Counted from the first letter of the stretch, positions 29,104 to 41,676 are shown. The stretch: 64,000 bases of DNA from Luteolibacter flavescens (GCF_025950085.1 NZ_JAPDDS010000002.1:372001-436000), one strand, 5' to 3'. Notes: generated from the letters alone by a model not told the origin. Translations and numbers: made by a program.

Positions 29104-30765
29104 TCACGCGTAGATCTTCTCGTAGTACTCCGTCACCATGCGGTCGGAGTCGAAGAAGGGCACCACCTCGTTCATCGAGTTCAGCACCAGCTTCCACCAG
29201 CCGTCCGGATCGCCGTAGTAGAGCGGCAGCACCTTTTGCTCCATGGCCTCGTAGAAGCCGAGCAGGTCGTGGCGGTCGCGCGACTCCGGGTCGAGGCCGG
29301 GATCGGCGGGCGGGATGATGAAGCTGTTGTGCCCGTCCTTCGAGAACTCGCAGACCCAGCCGTCGTAGGTCGAGAGATTGATCGCGGCATTCATCGCGGC
29401 GGTCATGCCGGAGGTGCCGGAGGCCTCGCGGGTCACCACCGGGTTGTTCAGCCAGATGTCCGCGCCGTACTTGAGCTGGCGGGACAGCTCCAGCTCGTAG
29501 CCGACAAGCACGGCCACGTTCGGGAAGTCCTTCGTGGTCTGGACGAGGTGGTTGAAGGTCTCGATCGCGCCGAAGTCGAAGGGATACGGCTTGCCCGCCC
29601 AGATGATCTGCACCGGGCGGTCGATGTTGTTCACCAGCGAGCGGAAGAGGCGGATGTCGCGCGTGATCAGGTCCGGGCGCTTGTAGCCGGCGAAGCGTCG
29701 TGCCCAGACCACGGTCAGCGCGTCGGGGTTGAAGAGCTTGCCGGTCTGGTTTGCCACGGTCTGGAAGAGCTGGGACTTCAGCTCGCGCTTGCGGGCCTTC
29801 AGCGTCTCGATGTCTCCTTCCGCGCGTGAGCCCTCGAGGCCCTTGTCCTTCCAGAAGCGACCATTCTGCGCATTCGTCACGTGGGTGATCGGGCAGATGT
29901 TCGGATAGTGTTCCCACATCTTGCGGGAGACGTCGCCGTGCAGCTTCGACACCGCATTCGAGAGATGGCTCAGGCGCAGCGCCGCGAGTGAGTGGTTGAA
30001 GACATCGCCCTCGATGCCGGTGATGCCGCGGATGTCATCCATCGGCACGGAGCCGAAGAAGGAGAAGTCGTGCAGGAGCTGGAAGTCGTGCTTCTCATTG
30101 CCCGCCTCCTCCGGCGTGTGGGTGGTGAAAACGAAGCGCTTCTTCACCTCGTCCACGTTGCGGTATTTCTCATACACGCGGAAGGCCGCGGAGAGACCGT
30201 GCGCTTCATTCAGGTGCCAAACCTCCGGGTCCACGCCCAGCTCCTCCAGCAGGCGGGCACCGCCGGCGCCGAGCACGATGTACTGGGCGATGCGGCGCAG
30301 CGGGTCATTGTCATAGAGACGGTGCGTGATCGCGCGGGAGAGGTGGTCATTCTCATCCAGATCCGTCGTGAGGAAGAACATCGGCACCGTGCCGAAGATA
30401 TCTCCCGGCAGGAACATCGCCTTCACCCACACCGGGTGCCCGTGGACAGGCACCTGGAACTTGATGCCGGTGTCCTGCAGGAAGGCGTACTGCTTCTTGC
30501 GGAACTGCACCGCCATCTCGCGCTCCTCGCCGCGGGCCTGGTCATAGTAGCCGTAGGTCCACAGCATGCCGATGCCGCAGAGATTCTGCTTCAGGGCGGC
30601 GGCGGAGCGCATGTGCGAGCCGGCGAGGAAGCCGAGGCCGCCGGAGTAGATCTTGAAGATCTGGTCGATGGCGAATTCGCACGAGAAATAGACGGCGCTC
30701 TTCGAGAACTTCGGGTCGATCTCGTAGGTATGCGAGAATGGCTTCGGAAGAAAGGATCCGGACAT
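29104..30765 (-). CDS. Short alpha-glucan phosphorylase homologue (GT35-like) lacking the PLP lysine
   Basis: 553 residues, well below the roughly 800-850 of classical glycogen phosphorylases but like the compact alpha-glucan phosphorylase group. Typical blocks are YFSCEFAID, SGGLGFLAGSHMRSA, WHLNEAHGLSAAF, VFTTHTPEEAGNE, ITHVTNAQNGRFW, VWARRFAGYKRPDL and NPVVTREASGTSGM. In active enzymes this last block is EASGTxxMK, and the lysine carries pyridoxal phosphate. Here the residue is Thr455 (codon ACC), so the cofactor bond cannot form as usual. It may be a non-phosphorylytic relative, a binding protein or an inactive homologue. Transcribed away from the urt operon. Confidence 0.82.
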   Translation of the reverse strand: MSGSFLPKPFSHTYEIDPKFSKSAVYFSCEFAIDQIFKIYSGGLGFLAGSHMRSAAALKQNLCGIGMLWTYGYYDQARGEEREMAVQFRKKQYAFLQDTGIKFQVPVHGHPVWVKAMFLPGDIFGTVPMFFLTTDLDENDHLSRAITHRLYDNDPLRRIAQYIVLGAGGARLLEELGVDPEVWHLNEAHGLSAAFRVYEKYRNVDEVKKRFVFTTHTPEEAGNEKHDFQLLHDFSFFGSVPMDDIRGITGIEGDVFNHSLAALRLSHLSNAVSKLHGDVSRKMWEHYPNICPITHVTNAQNGRFWKDKGLEGSRAEGDIETLKARKRELKSQLFQTVANQTGKLFNPDALTVVWARRFAGYKRPDLITRDIRLFRSLVNNIDRPVQIIWAGKPYPFDFGAIETFNHLVQTTKDFPNVAVLVGYELELSRQLKYGADIWLNNPVVTREASGTSGMTAAMNAAINLSTYDGWVCEFSKDGHNSFIIPPADPGLDPESRDRHDLLGFYEAMEQKVLPLYYGDPDGWWKLVLNSMNEVVPFFDSDRMVTEYYEKIYA

Positions 30766-30986
30766 GGGTGCGGCAGGCTGAGAAGGAAATGTCGCTGTGG
30801 ACGTGGCGTTCGGGGGACTGGACGGTTGCCGTTAGGCTTGCGCCAGCAAGGCGGATTTGTCGAGCCCGGGAAGGAGGATGCGGATTCCGTACCAGCTTGT
30901 CCGATTTCCGGAAGGGCCGGTTGTGGCCAGGGTGACAGAGTGAATGAGGGAGGGTGGCACGGCGGGTGCTCTTGCGTAGATTCACC

Positions 30987-32699
30987 ATGTCACTCGCGTC
31001 GTCAGGGAGTATGGGAATCGTCGGCCACCGGCTACGACTATGGCTTATCTGCATGGCAGGGCTTTTCGTCCCGCTATCCCTCGCGGCGCAGGAGCCACCC
31101 GCGAAATCACCGCGTGAGATCGTGGCGGAGGCTGCCGTGCTCATGGACGCGGACGAGCAGCGCGTGCTGGTCGAGTCGCTGGCCACCGCGAATGCCGACG
31201 AGGTGGTATCGCTGCTGGCGAAGTGGCGGGAAGGCGAGATCTACCAATGGCAGGACGACGAGGGAAACAGCGTGGCCGTGCTGCTCGATGGCGAGCCGGA
31301 CGGTGACGAAAAATTCGCGCTCGTGACTCTCGCCGCCGGCAAGCCGGTCCTCGCCGCCGATGGCACCGCGGTCCGCATGACCAAGGACGAACTCTACATG
31401 GCGGACACCGACTCGAAGCTCCGCCGCGTGATGAAGGGCGTGACCGACCGGCTCGCCCTGTCTTCCCCCGACGTCCCGAAGCGCCTGCGCGCCGTGCAGG
31501 ACACCGGCCTGGAGCAGGACCTCGCGAAACTGCCGCTGCTGGAGCAGCTCACGGTGGTCGAAAAGAACGGCAAGGTGAAGCAGGCACTCGCCGAGGCGAC
31601 GGCCATGCTGAAGCTGCGTTCCGAGGACATGGCCGTCCGGGAGACCGCCGTGAAGGAACTCGGTGCGATGGGCTCCATCGCCTCGCAGGGTGCAATCAAA
31701 ACGGTGCGCGATGAAGCGGACCAGGGCGGCCTCGTCAGCCTCGTGGCCGCATGTGACCAGGCGCAGAAGGAGATCGACTCGCACATTTCATTCGTGAACT
31801 CCGCGGGCACCGTCTTCCGCGGTATCTCGAAGGGCAGCATCCTGCTCATCGCGGCCATCGGCCTCGCGATTACCTTTGGCCTGATGGGCGTGATCAACAT
31901 GGCCCACGGCGAACTCATCGTGGTGGGTGCCTATACCACCTACATGGTGCAGAATCTCTTCGCGAAGTGGAACCTCAACGGGATGGCGTGGGACATGTAC
32001 TTCCTCGTCGCGATCCCCGCGAGCTTCCTCACCGCCGCGCTCGTCGGGCTCATCCTGGAGCGCGGCATCATCCGCTTCCTCTACAAGCGTCCGCTGGAGT
32101 CGCTGCTGGCCACCTGGGGTGTCTCGATGGTAATGCAGCAGCTCTTCCGCCTCACCTTTGGCGCGAACAACGTGCAGGTGGAAAGCCCCGCCTTCCTCTC
32201 CGGGAACTGGACGGTGAATGACATCGTCTTCGGCTGGAACCGCGTCTTCGTCATCGGCTTCGCGGTGCTGATCATCTTCCTCACGTGGGCCACGCTGAAC
32301 AAGACCTCGCTCGGCCTGCTGATCCGCGCGGTGATGCAAAACCGCAGCATGGCCGCCTGCATGGGCATCCGCACGGAGCGGGTGAACATGATGACCTTCG
32401 CCTTTGGCAGCGGCCTCGCGGGTCTCGCGGGTGCCTTCCTTTCGCAGATCGGGAATGTCGGGCCGAATCTCGGGCAGGACTACATCGTGGACTCCTTCAT
32501 GACCGTCGTCGTGGGCGGCGTGGGGAATATCTTCGGCACGGTGATCAGCGCGCTCGGCATCGGCATGGCGGACCAGTCGCTCCAACAGATCCTCGGTGAT
32601 CCGGTCACGGGCAAGATCCTCGTGCTCGGTGCCATCATCCTCTTCCTCCAGTGGAAGCCCTCGGGCCTCTTCGCCACCCGCTCCCGCAGCCTCGACTGA
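30987..32699 (+). CDS. urtB: Urea ABC transporter permease UrtB
   Basis: 570 residues from the ATG at 30987 (a GTG at 30954 or ATG at 31011 are alternatives). A signal-like segment is followed by a long hydrophilic N-terminal domain (about 35-255), typical of UrtB, with helical repeats such as [22 protein letters not shown]. Then comes the branched-chain-type permease core with about eight membrane helices ([65 protein letters not shown]). UrtB pairs with UrtC. The last base of the stop codon is the first base of urtC. No urtA (binding protein) is found in the window. Confidence 0.92.
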   Translation: MSLASSGSMGIVGHRLRLWLICMAGLFVPLSLAAQEPPAKSPREIVAEAAVLMDADEQRVLVESLATANADEVVSLLAKWREGEIYQWQDDEGNSVAVLLDGEPDGDEKFALVTLAAGKPVLAADGTAVRMTKDELYMADTDSKLRRVMKGVTDRLALSSPDVPKRLRAVQDTGLEQDLAKLPLLEQLTVVEKNGKVKQALAEATAMLKLRSEDMAVRETAVKELGAMGSIASQGAIKTVRDEADQGGLVSLVAACDQAQKEIDSHISFVNSAGTVFRGISKGSILLIAAIGLAITFGLMGVINMAHGELIVVGAYTTYMVQNLFAKWNLNGMAWDMYFLVAIPASFLTAALVGLILERGIIRFLYKRPLESLLATWGVSMVMQQLFRLTFGANNVQVESPAFLSGNWTVNDIVFGWNRVFVIGFAVLIIFLTWATLNKTSLGLLIRAVMQNRSMAACMGIRTERVNMMTFAFGSGLAGLAGAFLSQIGNVGPNLGQDYIVDSFMTVVVGGVGNIFGTVISALGIGMADQSLQQILGDPVTGKILVLGAIILFLQWKPSGLFATRSRSLD

Positions 32700-33835
32700 T
32701 GAATACTTCGCCCAATGCCATGGCAAAGGCCCCCACCATCGGCCTCGCGGTGATCGCGCTTTTCCTCGTCGTGGGGATGCCGTCGCTGAATGCCGCGGGG
32801 GTGGTCTCCGACTTCCATCTCAATACGTGGGGGAAATACCTCTGCTACGCGATCCTCGCGATCTCGGTGGATCTCCTCTGGGGCTACACCGGCCTGCTTT
32901 GCCTCGGGCAGTCGCTCTTCTTCGCGCTCGGCGGCTACATGTTCGGCATGCATCTCATGCTGATGATCGGGAAAATGGGCGCGTACAAGAGCGACCTGCC
33001 GGACTTCATGGTCTTCCTCGGCCGGAAGGAACTGCCCGGATTCTGGGAGCCCTTCTATTCCTTTCCCTTTGCCGCACTGATGGTCTTCCTCCTGCCGGGC
33101 GTGCTCGCCGGCATCTTCGGCTACCTCGCCTTCCGCTCGCGCATCAAGGGCGTGTACTTTTCCATCCTCACGCAGGCGCTCACGTACGGTGCCGCGCTGA
33201 TGTTCTTCCGCAATGAACTCTACATGGGCGGGAACAACGGCTTCACCGACTTCCGCAGCATCCTCGGCGCGGACATCCGCAGCCCGGAAACGAAGCGCAT
33301 GCTCTACATCGCCTCCGCGATCACGCTGGTGCTGGTCTTCCTCTTCTGCAAATGGCTCACCACCTCGCGCTACGGGCTCATCCAGCGGGCGATCCGAGAC
33401 AGTGAGAACCGCGTGCTTTTCTCCGGCTACTCGGCGGCGAATTTCAAGCTCTTCGTCTTCGTCATCAGCGCGATGATCGCGGGTGTGGGCGGCGCGCTCT
33501 ATGTGCCGCAGGTCGGCATCATCAATCCGAGCGAGATGATGACCGAGAAGTCGCTGGAGGCCGTCGTGTGGGTCGCGGTCGGTGGGCGCGGGACGCTCTT
33601 CGGCCCCATCGTGGGTGCGATCCTGGTGAACTATCTGAAGAGCTGGGCCACCACGGAATTTCCCGATTACTGGCTCATCATCATGGGCGGCAGCTTCGTG
33701 CTGGTGGTGCTCTTCCTGCCAAAGGGCATCGTCGGCATCCCAGCCCAGATCCGCGAGCTGCTGGCAAATCGCGAGAGCCGCAGGGCCGCCGCCGCAGAAG
33801 ATGAACTCCTGAACTCCGCCGCAAAGTCCGAATGA
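32699..33835 (+). CDS. urtC: Urea ABC transporter permease UrtC
   Basis: 378 residues with about nine membrane helices. The family signatures are [31 protein letters not shown]-like blocks near residues 55-85 (seen here as [16 protein letters not shown] and LGGYMFGMH), [10 protein letters not shown], and [19 protein letters not shown]. The UrtC-specific insert in the second loop is present ([15 protein letters not shown]). It forms the second half of the urea channel with UrtB. The stop overlaps the start of urtD by four bases (ATGA), so the subunits are probably translated in coupling. Confidence 0.93.
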   Translation: MNTSPNAMAKAPTIGLAVIALFLVVGMPSLNAAGVVSDFHLNTWGKYLCYAILAISVDLLWGYTGLLCLGQSLFFALGGYMFGMHLMLMIGKMGAYKSDLPDFMVFLGRKELPGFWEPFYSFPFAALMVFLLPGVLAGIFGYLAFRSRIKGVYFSILTQALTYGAALMFFRNELYMGGNNGFTDFRSILGADIRSPETKRMLYIASAITLVLVFLFCKWLTTSRYGLIQRAIRDSENRVLFSGYSAANFKLFVFVISAMIAGVGGALYVPQVGIINPSEMMTEKSLEAVVWVAVGGRGTLFGPIVGAILVNYLKSWATTEFPDYWLIIMGGSFVLVVLFLPKGIVGIPAQIRELLANRESRRAAAAEDELLNSAAKSE

Positions 33836-34599
33836 GCATGCAGCCCTACCTCCTGGCCGCGGAGGGACTGAACAAGTCCTTCTCCGGATTCCAGGCGATC
33901 CGCGACCTGAACTTCGCCCTGCAGAAGGGCGAGCTGCGGACCGTCATCGGTCCGAATGGCGCGGGCAAGACCACCTTCCTCGACCTCATCACCGGGCGCA
34001 CGAAGCCGGACACCGGCACGCTCCACTTCGAGCAGACGCACGATCTGCTGAAGATGAATGAATACCAGATCTACCGCCTCGGCATCGGCCGGAAATTCCA
34101 GACGCCGACAGTGTATGTGGATCACACCGTGCGGGAAAACCTGCTGCTCTCGCTCGCCGGATCGCGCGGCATCCTTCACTCGCTCTTCGGCCGCGTGAAG
34201 AAGGAGCAGGAGCAGCGGATGGACGAGATCCTCCACACCATCAAGCTCACCGAGCGCGCGCACGCGAAGGCCGGCTCGCTGGCCCACGGGCAAAAGCAGT
34301 GGCTGGAGATCGGCATGCTGCTCGCGCAGGATGCGAAGCTGCTGCTGGTGGACGAGCCCGCCGCCGGCATGACCGATGAGGAAACGCACCGTACCGGCGA
34401 GCTGCTGCTTTCGCTCGCGGGCAAGCACACCATCGTCGTCATCGAGCACGACATGACCTTCGTCCGCCAGATTTCCCAGGGCGGCATCGTCACCGTGCTC
34501 CACCAGGGGAATGTCCTCTGCGAGGGATCCGTGGACCGCGTGCAATCGGACGAGCGCGTCATCGAAGTCTATCTCGGCCGCAAGAAGAAGGCCGCCTGA
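33832..34599 (+). CDS. urtD: Urea ABC transporter ATP-binding protein UrtD
   Basis: 255 residues, complete LivG-type ATPase. Walker A is GPNGAGKT (about 40-47), the signature is [13 protein letters not shown], Walker B is [11 protein letters not shown] and the switch histidine lies in IEHDMTFV. Inserts typical of UrtD/LivG follow the Q-loop ([19 protein letters not shown]). It powers urea uptake together with UrtE. It starts inside the end of urtC and is followed by urtE after 10 bp. Confidence 0.93.
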   Translation: MSMQPYLLAAEGLNKSFSGFQAIRDLNFALQKGELRTVIGPNGAGKTTFLDLITGRTKPDTGTLHFEQTHDLLKMNEYQIYRLGIGRKFQTPTVYVDHTVRENLLLSLAGSRGILHSLFGRVKKEQEQRMDEILHTIKLTERAHAKAGSLAHGQKQWLEIGMLLAQDAKLLLVDEPAAGMTDEETHRTGELLLSLAGKHTIVVIEHDMTFVRQISQGGIVTVLHQGNVLCEGSVDRVQSDERVIEVYLGRKKKAA

Positions 34600-34609
34600 A
34601 CGAACTACC

Positions 34610-35338
34610 ATGAGTGCCGTAGTTGCCACCGATGCCCCGACCCTCTCCGTCGGCAGCCTGCATGTCTCCATCGGCGGCAGCCAGATCCTGCGCGGCGTCG
34701 ACCTGGAGATCCGCCCGAAGACCGTCTTTTGCCTGATGGGCCGGAACGGCGTCGGCAAGACCACCACGCTGAAGGCCATCACCGGCCTGATGACCGCGAA
34801 CAAGGGCACGGTCTCGCTCGAGGGCGAGACGATCTCCCACCTGAGCCCGGAGAAGCGCGCGCTGATGGGGCTGGGCTTCGTCCCGCAGGGTCGCGAGATC
34901 TTCCCCCAGCTCACCGTGGAGGAGAATCTCTACATCGGCACCACCGCCCGCGGGCGGAAGCCCAAGAAGGAGGAGGTGGACCGCGTCTTCACGCTCTTCC
35001 CCATCATCAAGGAATTCCTTCCCCGCAAGGGCGGCATGCTTTCCGGCGGCCAGCAGCAGCAACTCGCGATCGGGCGCGCGCTGCTCACCCGGCCGAAGCT
35101 GCTCATCCTCGACGAGCCGACCGAGGGCATCCAGCCGAACATCATCGACCAGATCGGCGAGGCCATCAAGATGCTGCGCGAGGAGGGCGAGATGGCGATC
35201 CTGCTGGTCGAGCAGTACCTCGATTTCTGCAAGGAACTCGGCGACGACTTCTGCATCCTGGAGCGCGGCCGCGTGGCGGCGAATGGACCGATGACCGGCC
35301 TCAGCGAAGAACTCATCAAGGAATTCCTCACCGTCTGA
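34610..35338 (+). CDS. urtE: Urea ABC transporter ATP-binding protein UrtE
   Basis: 242 residues, LivF-type ATPase. Walker A is GRNGVGKTT, the signature LSGGQQQQLAIGR, Walker B LLILDEPTEGIQP and the histidine is replaced by glutamine in LLVEQYLDFC, which is normal for the LivF/UrtE group. The ATG at 34610 is chosen because the upstream frame overlaps urtD with non-family sequence. It ends the transporter block. After it comes a 118-bp gap with a strong inverted repeat and then the small HPGH gene and urease genes, all on the same strand. Confidence 0.93.
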   Translation: MSAVVATDAPTLSVGSLHVSIGGSQILRGVDLEIRPKTVFCLMGRNGVGKTTTLKAITGLMTANKGTVSLEGETISHLSPEKRALMGLGFVPQGREIFPQLTVEENLYIGTTARGRKPKKEEVDRVFTLFPIIKEFLPRKGGMLSGGQQQQLAIGRALLTRPKLLILDEPTEGIQPNIIDQIGEAIKMLREEGEMAILLVEQYLDFCKELGDDFCILERGRVAANGPMTGLSEELIKEFLTV

Positions 35339-35362
35339 CCCACGCCAAATTTTCAAGAATCA

Positions 35363-35439
35363 GGACCAGGATGGATGGGATGGATTGGATAAAGTCAGGC
35401 ATCGAAATCTTATCCCATTCATCCTATCCATCCCGGTCC
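35363..35439 (+). repeat. Long hairpin between urtE and the urease genes
   Basis: Arms 35363-35394 and 35409-35439 pair over about 31 bp with a few mismatches (GGACCAGGATGGATGGG against CCTATCCATCCCGGTCC), with a 14-nt loop. No T-tract follows. It is probably a processing or attenuation structure within the transcript, not a terminator. Confidence 0.6.
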
Positions 35440-35456
35440 CTTCTCCCTTTCCGACC

Positions 35457-35744
35457 ATGATCCGCGATACCCTCCGCAAGCTGCTGTCAGGCTTGCTTGC
35501 TTTCTTGCCCGCCATCGCCGCCGCCCATCCGGGACACTATCATCCTCCGGGTGAGGAGGATGAGTTTGACCAGCTCGACAAGCTTCGCGCGGACTGGCTG
35601 CACCTGCATGGATGGGTTGAGGTGACGCTTGCCGCCACGCTGGTGACGTCGGTGCTGCTGTTCCACTTCAACAAGAACCGGAAGGTCCGCATCGGTGCGA
35701 TCATTGCCTTCGGCGGATCGCTCGCACTGCTTGCAGCATCCTGA
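35457..35744 (+). CDS. Small HPGH membrane protein of the urea cluster, HupE/UreJ-like N-terminus
   Basis: 95 residues. An N-terminal signal (LLSGLLAFLPAIAAA) is followed immediately by HPGHYHPPGEEDEFDQLDK and two hydrophobic helices (about 55-70 and 76-92). Mature N-termini that begin HPGH are a mark of HupE/UreJ nickel transporters, where the histidines bind Ni2+. This protein has only two helices after it, so it is not a complete HupE, and the family is not one I can name. Because it lies immediately before ureA (3 bp apart) it may bind or deliver nickel for urease; that is inference. Confidence 0.55.
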   Translation: MIRDTLRKLLSGLLAFLPAIAAAHPGHYHPPGEEDEFDQLDKLRADWLHLHGWVEVTLAATLVTSVLLFHFNKNRKVRIGAIIAFGGSLALLAAS

Positions 35745-35747
35745 GCC

Positions 35748-36050
35748 ATGCACTTGTCCCCGCGCGAACAGGAGAAGCTGCTGGTGGTCGTCGCGGCCGA
35801 CCTTGCCCGGCGTCGTCGCGACCGCGGCGTGAAGCTGAACTATCCCGAAGTCGTCGCCCTCATCACTGCCGAGATCTTCGAGGGAGCCCGCGACGGGAGA
35901 TCCGTGGCGGAGCTCATGAGCTACGGCACCACGCTCGTCACCCGCGACGAGGTCATGGAGGGAGTCGCGGAAATGATTCACGACATCCAGGTCGAGGCCA
36001 CCTTCCCGGACGGCACGAAGCTCGTCACCGTCCACCACCCCGTGAGATGA
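35748..36050 (+). CDS. ureA: Urease gamma subunit
   Basis: 100 residues, the normal size of UreA. It begins [20 protein letters not shown] and has the hallmarks [30 protein letters not shown] and [24 protein letters not shown]. UreA, UreB and UreC form the (alpha-beta-gamma)3 urease that hydrolyses urea to ammonia and carbamate. Start three bases after the preceding small gene. The gap to ureB (94 bp) carries an inverted repeat. Confidence 0.96.
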   Translation: MHLSPREQEKLLVVVAADLARRRRDRGVKLNYPEVVALITAEIFEGARDGRSVAELMSYGTTLVTRDEVMEGVAEMIHDIQVEATFPDGTKLVTVHHPVR

Positions 36051-36054
36051 AGAA

Positions 36055-36125
36055 GATCGTAGATGGGAGATTGCAGATCGTGGAGACCCCACACGCCTGT
36101 TGCCTTTCATCTCCCATCTTCCATC
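36055..36125 (+). repeat. Inverted repeat between ureA and ureB
   Basis: Arms GATCGTAGATGGGAGAT (36055-36071) and ATCTCCCATCTTCCATC (36109-36125) match at 15 of 17 positions, with a 37-nt loop. The arm sequence is unrelated to that of the other hairpins of the cluster. Confidence 0.5.
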
Positions 36126-36144
36126 TGCCATCCACCATCTCAGA

Positions 36145-36453
36145 ATGATTCCCGGAGAAATCATCACGCCCGATGGCGTCATCGAGATCAATACAGGCCT
36201 CGCGAAGCTGCGCGTGGCCGTTGCGAATACCGGCGACCGCCCCGTGCAAGTCGGCAGCCATTTTCACTTCGCCGAGGTGAATGATGCGCTGGAGTTCGAC
36301 CGCGCCGCTGCCCGTGGCTTCCGCCTCGATATTCCCGCGGGCACCGCGATCCGCTTCGAGCCGGGGGACACGCGCGAAGTGCCGCTCGTCGCCTTCGCCG
36401 GGAAGCGCGAGATCTACGGGCTGAACAACAAGGTGAACGGGCCTCTGGAATGA
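36145..36453 (+). CDS. ureB: Urease beta subunit
   Basis: 102 residues, standard UreB length. It has the signatures [68 protein letters not shown], written here in pieces: [16 protein letters not shown] and [14 protein letters not shown]. The start at 36145 matches the family; the upstream frame to 36100 is not conserved. It is followed after 100 bp by ureC, with another inverted repeat in between. Confidence 0.96.
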   Translation: MIPGEIITPDGVIEINTGLAKLRVAVANTGDRPVQVGSHFHFAEVNDALEFDRAAARGFRLDIPAGTAIRFEPGDTREVPLVAFAGKREIYGLNNKVNGPLE

Positions 36454-36473
36454 AGATGAAACGAATGGGGACC

Positions 36474-36547
36474 GGGAACGCGGAATTCATTCCGCGCGTG
36501 CAAGCCCAGACACCCGACCTTCCGAGCGGAATGAATTCCGCGCTCCC
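36474..36547 (+). repeat. Inverted repeat between ureB and ureC
   Basis: Arms 36474-36495 and 36526-36547 (GGGAACGCGGAATTCATTCC... and ...GGAATGAATTCCGCGCTCCC) match at 21 of 22 positions, with a 30-nt loop. It lies seven bases before the ureC start codon and so could affect ribosome access. Confidence 0.7.
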
Positions 36548-36553
36548 AGTGTC

Positions 36554-38275
<1,722 letters not shown>

Positions 38276-38286
38276 CAGACAGCCGG

Positions 38287-39111
38287 TTATTGGGTGATCG
38301 CCACGGGGCCCGGTGCCTCGACCGGCTCCGGCAGTTCGTCCATGGAACGGCGGATGCGCGCGTGGGTGCGGGCGATCATGTCGGCCTCGTCGCGCAGGCC
38401 TCCGAGGATCTCATGCAGGCGCTGGCCGGGTTGCTCCGCGGCTGTCTGCTTCGGCTTGTGATCGAGTGACTCTGTCCCGAGTCCAACGATCTCGGCGTGG
38501 ACCTGATAGAGGGAGGTGTAGGCGTGCAGGATCGCCGCGTGCGACTCGCGTCGCGCGCTCTCCAGTCTTTCCAGCAGGGCGGGGTCGCGGGAGGTTAGCA
38601 CGTCGCCGAGCCTTTCCTCGCGCTTCCGGATGTCGGTGATCTCGCGGCAGACTTCCGCGCAGATGCCGTCCACGCCTTTCTCAACTTCCTGGGCGAAGAC
38701 GGCGAGATGTTTGCCGCGATGGACGTCCTTCTCGATCTTCTGCTTCAGGAAGAGGAAACGTCCGAGGCACAGCGCGTACTGATGGAGACCCTTTGCCGAG
38801 AGGTTGTTGATGATGCGCTTGAGCTCATCGTCCTGCGCGGCATTGCTCTCGCCGATCAGTTCGCGGAGGCTCGTCGCATCGATCGCCGGACGGCGCTTCT
38901 TCCAGTAGCGGCTGACCAGGGCTGCGGTCGCGCCGAAGAGAATCACGAATCCGGCCAGTCCCGCATCGAGCGCAATGCCCGCCGCGCCCGCCAGGATCAG
39001 CGGCGTCCAGGTTATCGGTGACCGCAGCATGAGCTCGCGGCTGCGTTCCCGGATGCGGACATCGTCCATCGGGAAAGTGGGTGCCACCGAGAAGAGCGTC
39101 GAGGGGTCCAT
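38287..39111 (-). CDS. Hypothetical membrane protein with coiled coil, 274 aa
   Basis: Two membrane helices lie near residues 37-70 (LILAGAAGIALDAGLAG, FVILFGATAALVS). A charged, mostly helical cytoplasmic part follows (about 75-230), then an acidic Pro-rich tail. The pattern of charged heptads (EVCREITDIRKREERLGDVL and others) suggests a coiled coil. A GTG start at 39117 is also possible. The family is not recognised. Convergent with ureC, with 11 bp between them, and divergent promoters are not shared. Confidence 0.65.
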   Translation of the reverse strand: MDPSTLFSVAPTFPMDDVRIRERSRELMLRSPITWTPLILAGAAGIALDAGLAGFVILFGATAALVSRYWKKRRPAIDATSLRELIGESNAAQDDELKRIINNLSAKGLHQYALCLGRFLFLKQKIEKDVHRGKHLAVFAQEVEKGVDGICAEVCREITDIRKREERLGDVLTSRDPALLERLESARRESHAAILHAYTSLYQVHAEIVGLGTESLDHKPKQTAAEQPGQRLHEILGGLRDEADMIARTHARIRRSMDELPEPVEAPGPVAITQ

Positions 39112-39223
39112 GGTCACGTGGGTTTCTTCTTTGCCCGCGAGGCTAGGAGGCGAATCGAGCGGGGGGCGACTACATTCGGGCGCTATCTTCGGAGTCGCGG
39201 GATTGCGCGCGATTGTGATTCAT

Positions 39224-40558
39224 TCAACGAACCGAGTCCTTCGACTCGGCGAATCGCTTCCGCATCATTTCCAGCCGGTCCTTCTCGGTCGCCGCGAGAT
39301 TCGCCTGTTCGCGCGGGTCGTTCTTCAGGTCGAAGAGTTCTTCGAATCCGCTGTCCGGCCACAGGATGTATTTCCATTCCCGCGTCACCAGTGCCTCCGA
39401 GGCGGGGATGAAGTCCTTGTCGCGGATCACCGCGTGCTCGTAGTAGAAGTCCTCGCGCCACGCGGGCTTCACCGGAGAAAGATAGAGCGGCGCGAAGTCG
39501 CGGCCCTGCATCGTCGGAGGGGCGGCTTTCCCCGTGGCGGCGAGAATGGTGGGCGCGAGGTCGGCATTCAGGACGATGTCATCGTTCGTCGCTCCACGCT
39601 TATCTTTCGCAAGCCGCGGATCACGCACGATGAGCGGGACGCGGATCGACTCCTCGTAGGGATACCACTTGTCGGCCAGCCCGTGCTCGCCGTGGAAGTA
39701 GCCATTGTCCGTCGTGAAGATGACCAGCGTATCTTCTAACAGACCCTGTGCCTGCAGCTCGTCCAGCACCCGGCCGCAGGCGGTATCCACCTCGGTCACC
39801 AGGCGGAAGTAGTTCTTCATCGAGGTCTGGTATTTCTCAGCGGTGTCAAAGCGCAGGCCCCATCGGCGGCGGCCCTCGTTCTTCGCGCTGGAGACTGCGG
39901 GCGGCAGCTTGGCAAAGGTGTCCGGGACTTCCGGCACGTGCGCGTCCTTGTAAAGGGCGGCGCTTTCCGGCTGGGGGAGGTACTGGTCCGGGTGATCGTC
40001 CTCGGCATGGGCGGCGAAGAAATTCACCGTCAGGAAGAACGGCTGGTCCTCCGGGCGCGAGCGCAGGAAGTCGAGCGCATCGGCCTCGTTCTTGCGCGTG
40101 ATGTGGATCTCGCTGCCATCCTCTTGCTTGATGAAATGCTTCCCGCCGTAGTTGCGCGCGAAGTCGAAGCGGCCCGCCTGGAATTTCCCCGAGTGCCACT
40201 TCCCCACATGCCCGGACCACCAGCCCGCCTCGCGCAGGATGCCGGGCCACGTTTCCTCCCATGGTGTTCGGAAGGCATCGAAGCCGCGGTTCCCGTGGCG
40301 GGACATCCACTGCCCGGTCAGCATGGTCGAGCGGCTCACCCCGCAGATCGACGTGGTCACGCAGGCACGCGTGAAGCGCACGCCTTCTCCCGCCAGCGCA
40401 TCCAGCCGCGGCGTCTGCACCACCGGGTGACCAGCGCAGCCCAGCGTGTCGTGCCGCCAGTCGTCGGCATAGAGCAGCACGATGTTCAGCGGCTTGGCAC
40501 CGGCCGCGAGGGTCAATGCGAAACCGGCCGCAAGAATGGAAAGGAAGCCACGGATCAT
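39224..40558 (-). CDS. Secreted arylsulfatase-type sulfatase (S1 family)
   Basis: 444 residues with a signal peptide ([14 protein letters not shown], cleavage near residue 21). The sulfatase fold is clear: [18 protein letters not shown] (the first metal Asp pair), [30 protein letters not shown] (the D-N pair and substrate lysine) and the [14 protein letters not shown] block. The formylglycine site reads C72-G-V-S-R76. In most sulfatases it is C-x-P-S-R; here Pro is Val. Whether this cysteine is still converted cannot be told. Expected to remove sulfate from a polysaccharide or small molecule outside the cytoplasm. Confidence 0.88.
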   Translation of the reverse strand: MIRGFLSILAAGFALTLAAGAKPLNIVLLYADDWRHDTLGCAGHPVVQTPRLDALAGEGVRFTRACVTTSICGVSRSTMLTGQWMSRHGNRGFDAFRTPWEETWPGILREAGWWSGHVGKWHSGKFQAGRFDFARNYGGKHFIKQEDGSEIHITRKNEADALDFLRSRPEDQPFFLTVNFFAAHAEDDHPDQYLPQPESAALYKDAHVPEVPDTFAKLPPAVSSAKNEGRRRWGLRFDTAEKYQTSMKNYFRLVTEVDTACGRVLDELQAQGLLEDTLVIFTTDNGYFHGEHGLADKWYPYEESIRVPLIVRDPRLAKDKRGATNDDIVLNADLAPTILAATGKAAPPTMQGRDFAPLYLSPVKPAWREDFYYEHAVIRDKDFIPASEALVTREWKYILWPDSGFEELFDLKNDPREQANLAATEKDRLEMMRKRFAESKDSVR

Positions 40559-40688
40559 CTCTGATTGAAGTTACGTGTTGGAAGTCGATTTCATTCGGTG
40601 AAGGACCAATGAACTTTTGGTGACAAAAAGTTTCATTCTTGCCACTGACAGAGACGACTCCCAGCGTGAATGGAGTTGTTAAAATGCC

Positions 40689-41672
<984 letters not shown>

Positions 41673-41676
41673 GGCC

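Noticed and set aside
30780-30860. Possible sigma-54 site upstream of urtB (GGACTGGACGGTTGC)
   Set aside because: The GG and GC are not 10 bp apart, so it fails the defining spacing.
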